Below, piece by piece: positions 9,881-21,202 of a DNA stretch of 64,000 nt (position 1 is its first letter; every line of letters starts with the position of its first letter). The translations under genes and the position numbers were made by a program. The stretch is from Macropodus opercularis (Eukaryota; Chordata; Actinopteri; Anabantiformes; Osphronemidae): NCBI GenBank assembly GCA_030770545.1, contig CM061097.1:18432501-18496500 (forward strand), written 5' to 3'. A model generated the notes under the pieces. That model saw only the letters and a list, made by a program, of their open reading frames with translations, made no database searches and was not told where the DNA came from.

Positions 9881-10250
9881 AGTGTTAATTAGTGAACACT
9901 ATAATATGTCACTGATATGAGTGTTAATCAGTGAACACTATAATATGACACTGATATGAGTGTTAATCAGTGAACACTATAATATGACACTGATATGAGT
10001 GTTAATCAGTGAACACTATAATATGACACTGATATGAGTGTTAATCAGTGAACACTATAATATGTCACTGATATGAGTGTTAGTCAGTGAACACTATAAT
10101 ATGACACTGATATGAGTGTTAATCAGTGAACACTATAATATGTCACTGATATGAGTGTTAGTCAGTGAACACTATAATATGTCACTGATATGAGTGTTAG
10201 TCAGTGAACACTATAATATGTCACTGATATGAGTGTTAGTCGGTGAACAC
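9881..10250. repeat. 39-bp minisatellite, about 9.5 units
   Basis: Head-to-tail 39-bp units built on CAGTGAACACTATAATATG and CACTGATATGAGTGTTAAT. The pentamers CAGTG and CACTG alternate as inverted repeats, so each unit can fold as a small hairpin. Units differ mainly at one T/A site (ATATGTCAC or ATATGACAC) and at TTAAT/TTAGT. The paralogous array at 63599-63812 has about 5.5 units. It ends 65 bp before the gag-like ATG at 10316. Confidence 0.95.
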
Positions 10251-10315
10251 TTTGATTTGGCATCGAACTTTCACAGAGACGTCTGTGACTGTACAACTAC
10301 GCGTAGTGCTGCACC

Positions 10316-11825
10316 ATGGGGAGCAGTTACGGTAAAGCTGGCTTGGAGCCACAGGGTCCCAGTGTGGATATCATGTCATATCAATTGACATTTTGGGTGA
10401 CAAATTGAAAGAAGACAAACAAAGGTTGAGAAAAATAAACATTTTGAAGTCAAAAAATTTAGATAATGTGGAAAAGCATAGAAAATGTTGGCAACAATGG
10501 AAAAATGAAGCTGAAACTAGAGAGAGAAAACAATTGCAAAAGGAAATGACTACGGTAGAACAGAAAATAATTCTTCACCCTGCAAACAGCCACCACCATA
10601 CTGTCCCAGTGCGTCTTCTCTTTATCCGCAGATCACTGCGCTGAAGCTGGAGCCAGACCTGGATTCCTGCCCGTCTGTCCTGCAACCACAACAACAACAA
10701 CAGCAACCAGACCCGTCTGTCCTGCAACCGCAACAACAACCACAGCTGCTTCAAAGTCCTGTGTTACCACCACTACAACTACAACTACAGCAACTTCCAG
10801 TTCACCTCACACCCTGCTCCCGATTCAACCACAGAAGAAGTGCACGGAGCTGCAGGAGGAGCAGGTTCCACTGCAGACACAGGTGTGGACGGCCGACACT
10901 TCAGCCCGATTGTGAAAAGAACCAGACAGGCCAACACTGGTTCAGTTATGACCATGCCTATGGTAGAGGTCGCAGGGCCACAAGGAACACAGCTTGTGTT
11001 CCTCCCCTGGATGGACGATGATGTCAGAAATGCTGGACAGAATCTGCCTGATCCATATCTGTCCGGTACAGACTTTTCCGATGCCCTTGGTGATTTCTGC
11101 AGAGAGTTTCGCCCAACAGGTGCTGGATTCCGCCTGCTGCTGACATTTAAATTCAAGCCAGGAGAGATGTACAAACTTAACGAACGTCTGCCAGATTCCC
11201 ACATCCACAGTGTCGCACCAACATGGACTGATGAGGCCAACGACCTGTACCATGCTGCAGTAGAGAGAAGCAAAAAACTTGCATTCCCTGTCAGAATGAA
11301 CATTGGGAAAGTCACGAGCTGCAGACAACAAGACGGAGAATCTGTGGATGATTTCCTACATCGCCTAAAGGAGGCATTCATCAGACACGGGGGAATGGTC
11401 CCACCTGATCAGCCTGGCGATAACCCCAGTGCCTGGGAAATGCACCTAACTGACTATTTCCTGAAGGGCCTTTTACCCGAAGTGGCAAAGCTGACCCGTC
11501 AGACCTGCATCGGTGCTGATACTGGAGCGAGATTGGAGAACGATCGACGTCATGCAGATCATGCTTTCCAGCAACTGTTGCGACAGAAAGAAGAAAAGGA
11601 AAATAAAGACAGAAAAGATTTACATCTGGCAGCTGTAACCATGTATCAGGCAGTCGCACAACAGAACCGCGGTCGGGGAAGAGGCTACACCAGAGGAGGA
11701 CGAGGTCGCGCAGGCCAAAAAGGACATGGCCGAGGAACCGGACAATCCACTGGTGTCCGTACTGCAAGGAAGAGGGACACAGACCAGCTGACTGTCCGCA
11801 GAATGTTTCTGCAGGGGCAGACTGA
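10316..11825 (+). pseudogene. gag: ERV-1 gag (broken)
   Basis: Starts with ATG at 10316 in a good context; the second residue is Gly (MGSSYGK), fitting an N-myristoylated matrix protein. A TGA at codon 31 (10406-10408) interrupts it, and the matrix-like Lys/Glu-rich stretch continues in another frame to about 10600. From 10840 a frame of over 300 codons covers a capsid-like region (DDFLHRLKEAF, DYFLKGLLPEV) and an RG-rich nucleic-acid-binding tail (RGRGRGYTRGGRGR). A CX2CX4HX4C zinc knuckle is encoded at 11754-11795, but in a different frame from the capsid, so a frameshift lies between. In the knuckle frame a TGA follows at 11823. Confidence 0.8.
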
Positions 11826-11879
11826 CGGGTGGGGAACCGGTGACGGTGTAGCTGAGGCTGAGGAGGGAGGTGATTGCAC

Positions 11880-12330
11880 TGACACACACACACACACATT
11901 TTGGAATGTTTGATGAATTTAGAAAGTAGAATGAAAACACCACAAGGCATCTATGTGCACCTGACTGAACCACACATGCAATGTCCAGAAATGGTTTTAA
12001 CAATAAATGGGGAGCAAATCACTTTTCTTGTAGACAGTGGAGCTACACGCTCTGTGATGACGTCCTCAAGCCTTAAAACTGCACCAAGAATGAGTGGGAA
12101 TTATGTTTATAGTGTTGGGGCTTCGGGTATAACAGTACAATAATTTTAACCAAACCTTTGACATGTCTTACTCCAGATGGTACCACATTCAAGCAGGCTT
12201 TCATGTTTTCTGATTTGTGCCCGATAAATTTGCTAGGGAGAGATCTAATGATCAAACTGGGCATTTCTCTGACCTCATCCCCAGAGGGATTGAAGGTCAC
12301 CACAGATGCGAACACAGACCCAGAGGGAGT
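11880..12330 (+). pseudogene. pro: ERV-1 protease (frameshifted)
   Basis: The retroviral aspartic protease active site reads LVDSGATRS with the catalytic DSGA at 12033-12044. A C-terminal protease motif, LLGRDLMIKLG, appears near 12230 in another frame, so a frameshift or stop near 12143 splits the domain. The active-site part is in the same frame as the zinc knuckle. A (CA)n run at 11881-11898 lies just upstream. Confidence 0.8.
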
Positions 12331-12612
12331 GTTTGTGCTCTGTGGAGTGAGTGATTTACTGTATGCGTATGAGTGGAAGCTGCAGCAGTCTGTCTTGTGT
12401 GAGCAGTTAATGTCTACAGCGCATGCGTTAGTTAACCCAGAAGCAACAGACTATATGGATCCAGAAGACTTACACTGCACCATTCATGTGTCACAGGGCT
12501 CAGATAAACAATTCGAGCAGCAATGGCCGACTGCGTTGTCTGACAAACTGACCACAGGTTATCTGTACTGGACAGAGCATGACTGTGCGTCTCTCTCACT
12601 CTCCCACCACAG

Positions 12613-13900
12613 TTGGACAAACTGTATGATGTGTTTTCCACTGTACCGCACATATCTCTCACCAAAAGCAGGTCTGCTGACTGGAGAGACTTGGGACGAC
12701 TTGCGTTAAGATGCAGACGTCTGACTGATTGGCAAAGTAGACCTGAGGAAACGGTTTCCTATTCACCCATTGGTAGAGTATACAGACAGTGTTTCACTTC
12801 TATTATACACACAACTCGTGTGGTGATTCCATTTCCTCAATCTGAGCATCACACATCTTGCCACACGTTGCTCACTGACACAGAGCTAACATCAACTCCT
12901 GCTTTAGCAGAAGAGCCACACACACTGTGGGCCAGACACAAATACGATGTGGGCCTGATCCGTAACTGTGAACCAGTTGTGGTTACGCCTAAAACCACAT
13001 ACAGGCCATGTGCAAAATGTAAAAAGTATCCACTCAGACAGGAGGCCATAGACGGCATAGCTCCAGTGTTTAACTCACTGACAGGAGCAGGCGTTATCGT
13101 ACCATGTGACTACAGCCCCTGCTGCTCACCTATCTTTCCTGTGAAGAAAGTCAGAGACAAAGGTCGAGCCACTGAATGGAGATTTGTGCAGGATCTGCAG
13201 GCAGTAAATGCTGCAGTTCAACCCAGAGCCAATAATGGGCCTAATCCTTACACTTTGTTATCACAGGTTCCTCCTGATGCTAAATAGTTTTCCGTTGTTG
13301 ACTTGGCAAATGCTTTTTTCAGTGTCCCTGTTCATCCAGACAGTCACTTCTGGTTTGTGTGTCCATGTGGACATGGACCAGACTTTGCCAGGGGTATGAG
13401 GAGTCCCCCACAATTTTTAATGAGGCATTGAGACACAGTCTCGAACATCTTTCTCTCATGCCAGGAATTGCTTTGTTGCAATATGTGGATGATATCATTA
13501 TCTGCAGCCCCACAAAGGACCAGTGTGAAAGAGACACAGTGACAGCTGAGGGCCACAAAGTTAGTTTGTCTAAACTACAGTTCGTCCAAGAGGAACTAAC
13601 TTTCTTGGGACATGTTATCACAGCAGCTGGCAAATCTCTCTCTCCTAACAGGATTGAAGCTATTCAGACCATCCCAAGGCCGCTCACCAAACGACAGATG
13701 ATGTCTTTCCTGGGAATGTGTTCATATTGTCGAAACTTTATTCCTACTTATTCTGTTCTTGAAGCACCTCTGAGTGAACTCATTTATGGAAAATCACTGC
13801 AATCTCATGACAAAGTTCACTGGACTCCTGAGGCAGAGACAGCTTTTGTAAACTTAAAGCTCACTTTACAGACTGCACCAACTTTGGGTCTTCCTGATCC
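12613..13900 (+). pseudogene. pol: ERV-1 reverse transcriptase (stop plus frameshifts)
   Basis: RNA-dependent DNA polymerase. Fingers and palm motifs are recognisable: SPIFPVKKV and WRFVQDLQAVN before a TAG at 13285-13287, then the motif A Asp in VVDLANAFF, then after a frameshift near 13380 the catalytic box YVDD at 13482-13493 and the thumb-side FLGHVITAAGKSLSP. Catalytic residues are present but spread over at least two frames and a stop, so no active enzyme can be made. Confidence 0.88.
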
Positions 13901-14364
13901 TACCCAACCGTTTGTTCAGATGGTGGATGAAAAAGACAGGTGCATGGTGTCTGTCCTGCTACAAAAGCATGGTGGGAAATTAAGACCAGTAGCTTATTTC
14001 TCTGCTAAACTTGATCCTGTGGCAGCCGGACTCCCTCGCTGCCTGAGAGCGGTGGCAGCCGCTGAAAAGGCCGTGTTGGCCTCCAGAGACATCGTTGGAT
14101 ATTCTGATCTTTTGTTGATGGTTCCTCATTCTGTTTCTCTAATTCTGCTTGAACAGAAAACATCTCACTTGTCGGCCGCTCGCTGGTTACGATACCACAC
14201 AGTCCTGTTGGACATGCCTAACATTACAGTTAAACGTTGCACTATCCTGAATCCAGCTACTTTGCTGCCCACCCCTGACGATGGTGAACCTCATGACTGT
14301 GTTGCTTCTCTCCAGCAGGTGTGTTCACCAAGACCTGACCTGCAGGAGACTCCTTTGACTAACC

Positions 14365-14650
14365 CTGATCTTGTGCTTTTCACAGATGGCTCTTCTTCCA
14401 GGGACCCTGATACTGGCTCCTCGTGTGGGCTATGCAGTTTGCACAGAGCACGACGTTCTCCAGTCCGGCCCCCTGCCATCTCACCTCTCTGCACAAGTGG
14501 CAGAGCTGGTAGCACTCACTGAAGCTGTCACTATTTGGATTGATTCTAAATACGCTTTCAGTGTAACGCATGACTTTGGAAACACAGAAACGTCCTTAAA
14601 TCAGACGGACAGCCCATTTCCCATCGGGACAAGGTGTCTGACCTCTTAGA
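14365..14650 (+). pseudogene. pol: ERV-1 RNase H (frameshifted)
   Basis: The first catalytic Asp lies in LFTDGSSSRDP (Asp codon 14385-14387). The Glu-containing motif AELVALTEA and the DSKYAF motif follow in another frame (through about 14560), so a frameshift separates them. The open frame from 13359 (387 codons) carries RT, connection and the start of RNase H. The segment ends in a stop at 14647-14649. Confidence 0.75.
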
Positions 14651-14839
14651 GGCTATCCTTTTACCTAAACACGTTGCTGTCTGCAAGTGCACTGCTCATA
14701 CGACGGGAACTGACTCTGTGTCCTCAGGTAACCGTAGGGTGGATGCAGCTGCTCAGACAGCCTCACTTCTACTCCTCCCTCTTACAGCTGTTTCCATCAC
14801 CTCCTCTGTTCCACCTGACTCCCTCTCTGCACTTCAATC

Positions 14840-15733
14840 TTTTTCAACTCCACAGGAACGGACTCAGTGGAAGACGAGCAGAGCTGAGTTCCGTGATGAT
14901 GTGTGGTGGGGACCTGATGGTAAACCGTGTTTGCTTAAACACTTTTTTCCTCATTTTGCTAAGTTGACACATGGCTTGGATCATGTGTCAAAGGGAGGGA
15001 TGGTGAAAGCGTTAACTCAGCACTGGTTTACAAAAGGGTTTTGCATTTACGCACAGAAATTCTGCCAAGCGTGATCTAAAATACACACAACACAGGTCGT
15101 AAGCAACACCAACCGTTAGCAGCACATCCACAGCCGACCAGATCATTTGAACACATGGATTTCATTGAACTCACTCCATGTCAGAGAAAGAAGTATTGTC
15201 TCACCATTGTAGACATGTGGTCTAAATGGATTGAAGTGTCTCTAGTGGCACAGTGGATACAAGCATAACCAGTGGTGATGATGTACATGAGAATGAGACA
15301 AAGGTGTAGGGGGAATTTAAGTCCTTTTGAGATCATGTTTGGAAAGAACCCACACATGGGAATAGATCCCACTGAGAGGCCGTTACCATCCACTTCACTT
15401 TGTGAAGATGACATGTTACAGTACTGTAAGTCTTTGTCTGCCGTTCTCTCTCAGATCTCTCAGCAGGTGACAGCAGCTTTACCAGTTCCAGCACAAGGGC
15501 CACTACACTCTCTGGAACCAGGCGACTGGATTGTGGTACGAGAACATCGCCCTAAACACTGGAAGGCACGCAAGTGGGTTGGACCCTTCCAGGTGCTACT
15601 GACTACGCATACGGCAGTGAAGGTTGCAGAGAGGGCGACGTGGATCCATGCGAGCCACTGCAGGAAGGTCCCGGAGCCAGTAGATGACTTCTCACCAGCT
15701 GTCCACCAGCACGAGGGCTGGGATCAGCAGTAA
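14840..15733 (+). pseudogene. pol: ERV-1 integrase (internal deletion)
   Basis: The N-terminal zinc-binding region is represented by HGLDHVSKGGMVKAL and a Cys nearby, ending in a stop at 15072-15074. The first catalytic Asp is present in MDFIELTPC (15158-15160). Near 15245-15275 the sequence jumps directly to a later part of the protein, so the core segment carrying the second Asp and the Glu of the DDE triad is missing. The C-terminal domain from 15272 is open and includes GDWIVV and a GPFQVLLTT motif (GPY/F type), ending at a TAA at 15731-15733. Confidence 0.82.
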
Positions 15734-15736
15734 CAC

Positions 15737-16000
15737 CCTTGTTCTACGAGGGGCGGCGTTGACCAGCACAGTGGGAGAGACACGTTGAGTGTTTCTCCAC
15801 TGCACCGGTGAAAACACTTTAGCATAGCACATACTGCACACACTGAGAAAACAAATACACAGTGGTACCACCTACGAGGGATGTCAGCGCTACACATCTG
15901 TACAGTGCAGTAGTGTCTCTAGTGACAAAGGAGGGAAACCTAACAGTGACAACAACTCCCTAAGACTCTACAAAGACCAGTTGCTCGGGTGAACTCCATA
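15737..16000 (+). pseudogene. ERV-1 env-region remnant
   Basis: Just after the pol stop the sequence matches, on the opposite strand, the E fragments at 25434, 37439 and 58574. Shared blocks include GTTGACCAGCACAGTGGGAG and CTACACATCTGTACAGTGCA. Its position after integrase suggests the 5' part of env or the pol-env junction. The frame is broken here, and I see no intact signal peptide or transmembrane segment. Confidence 0.5.
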
Positions 16001-16189
16001 CAAACTGGTTGGCTATTGCACTGGCATCGTGGACCAGGACAGGACAACGCCCATAACATCAGCATCTTGGTAGGATCCGCTTGGACCGAGCACTAACACA
16101 ACAACAGAGAACTGTGAGAGACATTGTGTGAACTGTGGGACTTTGCTTAATAAGTCACAGTTATAACCTTGCTAATCCTTTGTTTGTTC

Positions 16190-17830
16190 CTAAAGTTCTA
16201 CATAAAGCTTTGAGATGAACAGATAACCGTGGTATAGGTATGTATTTCATGTAGTGTTTTTAGAGGAAAGTTTGAAGCGGGAAAAGAGGAAGTTGGCAAG
16301 AAAAGATAAAGGCAGGGAAAGAGATTCATCAAGGAGACGTCACCGCTACAGGAATCTGAGACCAGCCTAACAACTAACCAGCTGCAGGACAACTCTGAGG
16401 TGGAGGAAGAAAAGACTCTCTGATCTCTGTGCAGGACTTAGACCAAGACTCAGACTAATACTACTGATTACAGGCACCAGAAGACAAGACAAAAGAACCA
16501 AATGCTGAGTGAAAACTGGAAGGTGTTGGTCTGCAGTGAACTGGGAGATGGATGAGCAGCTGCTGACTCTGTGAACAGTTCTCACATACAGGACAAACTC
16601 TATGTCACAGTGACTAATGTTCAGAGTAGTTTCACATCCAGAAGGTTTCTTTATGTCCCACAAGGCAAAGAAGAATCATTAGGAGAGAGAGAGAGATTTT
16701 CAGATTCCATAGGAAAAGAAGACGTCTGACATGTAATAATTAGATCAATAAGTCTATGATTTCTAAAATGCATCACATGTTCTCAGCAGATATTAATGAT
16801 GATATTAAGGATGACCAGAGAAGTGATTAGTGTAGACGTCTCAGGTCTGTGTCTACAGGAACAGATAATATTTGACGCCTCCACCCCGTCCTGTCTGAAC
16901 CTACACCAAAGGGTTCATTGGCTTTGGAACCGTGAGGGAGCAGTTTTAACGTCTTCTGCTAGATTTTGTGTCGGTACTTTATTGATTAGCAACTGGGTGT
17001 AAATGTAGAGGCTTCATGTTGGAAATCCTGACTCACGTATTTGGGATTTGCTTAAACTTTAAGGGTTAATATGTGTTGTTTTGGCCAGATTGTTCCTGCG
17101 GAGGGTGAAATAATTAGGTTCTACTATTGACGCATCCTAGAAGTATTGGATCTGCCTAAATTCTTACCAAAAATGAATGTGATGTCCTATTTGGTGTTTA
17201 GAAGGATATTGCTGTCCATGGATTAGTGACTTTGATGAGATCTCCAGTCCCATAGAACAACATACATGGGATTGTTTTTGTGACCATAACTGACTTTTTG
17301 ACTTGACTCCTGACTTGTGACCCTTTTGTTTTGTTTTGTTTTGTTTTCTTTTTAAACAAATGTTATATGTGAGCTAATGATTTTTCAAATGTTTTACAGA
17401 CTCTCTGAAGGACCATGAAGTGAAAGTGAAAGTGATGAAGTGAAAATTGAAACAGAAAGGTTTTATAATAAAAAATTATTGAAAGCACTGAACAGTTTTA
17501 AATTGTTGTTACTGTTCATGCAGACTTGTCTTAGTAAATGGGTTAGTGTTGGGATAAAGATGATAATCAAATTTCTAAATAAAATGCAATTAGAATTCAT
17601 TCATATCAGAATTAAATCTTGAAAATGTTCTGACAAAACGAGAGAAATGAAATATTGAAGAAAATATTTTGAAAAAGCCACTTTACCAGTTGGACTTGAC
17701 TTAATTTGATCTGATAAATACCTGAAAGTAATCTCAACATCTGACCTCCAGAGCTGAAGTTTAAGTGCAGAGTATATGAAATAGATGAGAACTGAATGAT
17801 TAGAGCCCTCAAATCATTAGTTATGAACAC
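16190..17830. other. Unassigned stretch between the two ERV fragments
   Basis: No long frame and no match elsewhere in the window. A Lys/Arg-rich plus-strand stretch is encoded near 16260-16365 and a (TTTTG)n run lies near 17325-17346. It may hold decayed env/3' LTR sequence of ERV-1 or the 5' part of ERV-2, but I cannot show this. Confidence 0.4.
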
Positions 17831-19005
17831 TTGGAAAAGAAAGGGTTTACTAAACTCCCCTCGGGCGTCTGGGTGGACCAGCAGGGTTTCCCAGTACGAC
17901 CGAAGTCCATCTTCCCCAAATTGACTCATGGTCCTGACCATGTGTCAAAAGGGGGGGTGTTGGATATTTTAAATAGATTGTCTTATGCACCAGGTTTCTC
18001 AACCTATGCTGAAGACTTTTGTAAAAGATGTGTAATTTGTGCTACTAACAATGTTGTCAGAACTGCAGAAATGTCCACAACAGCACATCCACAACCTGAA
18101 GGTCCATTTAAACATTTAATGATGTATTTTATTGAGTTGACTCCATGTGCTGGTTCCAAATATGGCCTAGTCATAATAGACATGTTCTCAAAATGGATCC
18201 AGTGTTTCCCATCAGAAATGCTTCTGCTGTCTCAGTAGCAGGCATCAGCAGAAGTGATCCCAAGGTGGGGCTTGCCTTCAAGATTAAGTAGTGATAATGG
18301 CTCACATTTTGTAAATAATGTTGTACAAAGTGTGTCAGAGAGCCTGCAGATAAATCTGAAGACATACTGTGCCAACCATCCAGCAAGTGGTGGTGCAGTG
18401 CAAAGAGCAAATCACACTCTGAAAACAAAAATGAATGACTGAAATGCAGTTGTCATGGGTTAAAGTTTTACCGTTGGCCTTAATGTTTATGCGGGTCGTC
18501 CACATAAAGCAACTGGACTTTGTCCTTATGAAATTGTCATGGGGCGACCTATGCGAATGACCAACACACCTTTTCCTCAAAATAAGTTAAGCTTAACAGG
18601 GATGGATGACGAAACCAGACTCTTAAGCTCATGTTCCCCAAGGTTGAAGCAGCCCTCCCTGAGCCTGCAGTTGATGAACTACACAACATCCAGCCTGGGG
18701 ACTGGATCGTGGTGAAGGATCTCAGACGGAAGCGCTGGACAGGACCATACCAAGTATTGCTAACCACCCTGCAGTCCGGATTGCCGAGAGGGACACGTGG
18801 ATCTGTGCGTCCCACTGCAAAACCTTTCCCCACGATGCTTCAGACGAGACACCCACAGGGAGCAGATAAGGAGACATTGCTAAGACGCAAGAGACAACTG
18901 TATGAACAATCTAACTGGAAACCGTGGGGATTTGACATAGATTCCCTATTATCTGACAATGCTGTCTCTTCAAACAGTTGGTACTCATACATCCAGTGGC
19001 AGTAG
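17831..19005 (+). pseudogene. pol: ERV-2: integrase-region fragment of a second, related ERV
   Basis: A separate copy of the integrase end of pol, clearly related to ERV-1 (both carry HVSKGG and GDWIVV). The zinc-binding region HGPDHVSKGG...CKRCVIC is present. The position of the first catalytic Asp reads MMYFIELTP (Tyr codon 18124-18126), the second Asp is kept in SSDNGSHF (18293-18295), and the Glu position reads Gln in GGAVQRANH (18401-18403). Two of three catalytic residues are therefore lost. A stop near 18236 and later frameshifts split it; the C-terminal GDWIVV...GPYQVLLTT part lies at 18700-18770. No gag or RT of this copy is seen upstream. Confidence 0.85.
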
Positions 19006-19229
19006 ACCATGTAGTGTGGCCCACATTCTACGATTTTAGCCATACGAGGACCACTTGCTAACTGGCCAAATACACAGCCATAGATGATGAGACGAGACAA
19101 TATTGCAAGTATTCCAACCATACATGGTATCATATACATTCACATGCGTATGGACATTCCCAACATCAGAAGGACACTTATTTATCCTGTGTGGACTGGT
19201 TTTGTGATAATATGCAACCTGCATCACTT
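19006..19229 (+). other. Possible env-start remnant after ERV-2 integrase
   Basis: The sequence following the integrase frame has one plus-strand frame with several Cys, His and Tyr residues (for example CKYSNHTWYHIHSHAYG) interrupted by a stop. Its position fits the start of env, but I see no diagnostic motif. Confidence 0.25.
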
Positions 19230-19890
19230 CCAGGTTTGAGAAGCAGACACTCTCTCTAGTTTCAAAACTAGGCTTAAAACCTTTCTTTTTGACAAAGCGT
19301 ATAGTTAGAGATGGTTCTGTTCACTCGGAACCATCTCTTAGTTAAGCTGCTATAGACGTAGATGCTGGGACGTCCTTCATTCACTGAGCTCTTTTCGGTT
19401 TCTTCTATCCGCTAACATGCCTCCATGACCACATGTGACTAACTTTGTCTCTTTTCTCCTGTAGTTGTGCTTCTCTCTTTCTGTCTCTCTCTCTATTCTC
19501 ATCTCCAGGTATCGTCAGACTCAGAGCCGTGTGTCTCCAGTGTTCAGTTGCTGGTCCAACCATCCAGCCTGTGTTCTGTTGCTGCTTGTTTTGTTGTGGT
19601 TGTGTTCTTTTCTCTCTTCTCTATCTCCTCACCCCAACTGGTCAAGGCAGATGTTCTCCCACAATGAGCCTGGGTCTGCTGGAGGTTTCTTCCTCTATAG
19701 AGGGAGTTTTTCCTCTCTGCTATTAAAATGTACAATTTATTGATTGGCTACAATTAAAAGCTTGCTCTATGTGGGATTTGTTGAGTTTAGTTGTGTGAGG
19801 TCTTAAACCTTACTTGTAAAGTGCCTTGAGATAACTGATGTTGTGAATTGGGGCTATATAAATAAAGTTGAATTAAATTAAACTTTGTGA
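19230..19890 (+). mobile_element. L2/CR1-type LINE 3' end (or derived SINE tail)
   Basis: Begins with a short frame resembling the C-terminal tail of fish L2-like reverse transcriptases (SSFKTRLKTFLFDKAYS). It continues through a 3' UTR with the core GCCTGGGTCTGCTGGAGGTT, and ends GGGGCTATATAAATAAAGTT with an A/T-rich (TTGAAT-like) tail. The tail sequence TGCCTTGAGATAACTGATGT is typical of L2-clade fish elements. It is 5'-truncated, as usual for LINEs. Related minus-strand copies lie at 47740-47935 and 52722-53088. Confidence 0.7.
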
Positions 19891-20159
19891 CGACCCTGTT
19901 ATGGTTGGAGGACGAGTCACGGTAGTTGAGAATTCACACCTACTCAATACCTTCAGCCCCCTTTGTTCGCATAACGAACCCATTCTTTACAGGTGTGAAG
20001 TGAAACCAAACTGGAGGATAAATCTGTGGTCTCTACCAACTTCCCACAGACTGACGAAGCTGCCTGGATAGATGGTGAAACGTTTCTTTGAAATAGAAGA
20101 AGTCCAGTTGCCATGACTAGACCTTCAGACAATTTTACATTATGTAAAAACAATTTTGC
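19891..20159 (+). repeat. Dispersed teleost repeat upstream of P copy 2
   Basis: Contains the core GAAGCTGCCTGGATAGATGG then GAAACGTTTC and AAGTCCAGTTGCCATGAC, related to the minus-strand piece at 7540-7770. No gene is seen. It ends at the acceptor of the PDE9A-like exon A. Confidence 0.4.
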
Positions 20160-20345
20160 AGGTCTGTTTCACTCTGCAGCCGAGTCAGGACCCCATGACT
20201 TCCTGAAGCTGTACAACCCCAAAGGCAACATCATCAACATCTCCACGAGTCTGGAGCCCAACATCCCAAACTCCTGCTACAAGCTAGAGGTGGTGGCTGC
20301 GAACTGCAAGAGTGAACCGTTTGACCTCTCAGCTATGGAGAAAAG
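20160..20345 (+). pseudogene. pde9a: PDE9A-like exon A, copy 2 (complete)
   Basis: Acceptor TTTTGCAG (a second possible AG lies inside, at CTCTGCAG) and donor AAAAG|GTAGGA. The reading starts GLFHSAAESGPHDFLKLYNP and runs without a stop to SAMEKR, matching the N-terminal segment of fish PDE9A as I recall it. The last 83 bp equal positions 1-83. No upstream first exon is visible; the 5' side is an ERV and LINE junk, so this copy is unlikely to have its native promoter. Confidence 0.65.
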
Positions 20346-20568
20346 GTAGGAAGGTGTGGAATAAGAGAAGGCAGTAGGCAGTATTTAATAACGCTACTCA
20401 GGAAAAGTCCGATTGAAAAAGTAAGTCAATTGTGATCACGTTAAATATTCCTATATTTGAAGAAGAACATCAAATTTATAGTGCAAAGCCAATAAGTTTC
20501 CACTTTGTCCAAAACAGCTATAGATGGGATGTGTAAGTACTAATGACCTTACTGATGGCGTGTCTCAG

Positions 20569-20656
20569 GCTGCAGGGCTCGGAGAAGAAAATGGAAACTC
20601 CTGCAGTCGTGTACGAGATGAAGAAGCAGGTGGATTCATTCAGGGATAAACTGGAG
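20569..20656 (+). pseudogene. pde9a: PDE9A-like exon B, copy 2
   Basis: Same exon as 307-394, with one non-synonymous difference (Asn to Asp in RDKLE). Splice signals are unchanged. Confidence 0.6.
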
Positions 20657-21079
20657 GTGCAGTCATGTGCTCGGTGGCTTTAAAGCTGCCTCTTTGATTT
20701 AGAGAAATATAAAATCATTTCATAATATTGAGTTTAGAAAGATGTTACTGGCATGTGACATTCTATCTTTTGCTCCTCCTGTTCTGGAACCTTTAAGGTC
20801 TAAAAAGCTTCAATGGCTTTTCGCGGAGCGCTTCCTCATCTCTCGACCTGCATTGAGATTTACCATTAACATAGACGTCGTTTCCTCTGGGCCTTTATGT
20901 TCATTCGACAGAGTGTGAACGGGTTTAAATCATGTCATACAAATTTGGCAAAGCTCTAGAATAAAAAGGGACTAGAATATGGCCTTGCTATCACATATCC
21001 CACTTCTTTTTCCAAATGATGTGCTCAGAACATCTACAGCTCCCCTTCTGACCTTCACTGTGGCCCTGCCTTTAAACAG

Positions 21080-21202
21080 ATGTATGGTTTGATCTGGCTG
21101 ACTGACCTGAGAAGTAAGATGAACAGCACGGACCTGCTGATCATGCTGACCTCTGCTGTGCGCCACGACCTCCACCACACAGGTTACAACAATGCCTATC
21201 AG
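21080..21202 (+). pseudogene. pde9a: PDE9A-like catalytic exon C, copy 2
   Basis: Open over 41 codons, begins MYGLIWLTDL (Ala in copy 1 is Gly here) and again carries HDLHH. Acceptor and donor are kept. As in copy 1 the flanking catalytic exons are missing and R repeats follow at 21552. The shared HDLHH shows the substitution predates the duplication. Confidence 0.75.

Larger units (their letters stand above)
10316..16000 (+). mobile_element. ERV-1: degenerate endogenous retrovirus with gag-pro-pol-env order
   Basis: Gag-like capsid and zinc knuckle, aspartic protease, reverse transcriptase, RNase H and integrase domains occur in retroviral order on the plus strand, followed by an env-region trace. 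The frame is broken repeatedly by stops, frameshifts and a deletion. Domain order, a candidate in-frame gag/pro join (CCHC and protease share a frame) and the YVDD polymerase box suggest a gamma/epsilon-like fish ERV; this classification is an inference. I could not find paired LTRs or a primer-binding site by eye. The 5' flank is block Q plus the 39-bp array, shared with the copy at 63878. Confidence 0.85.
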
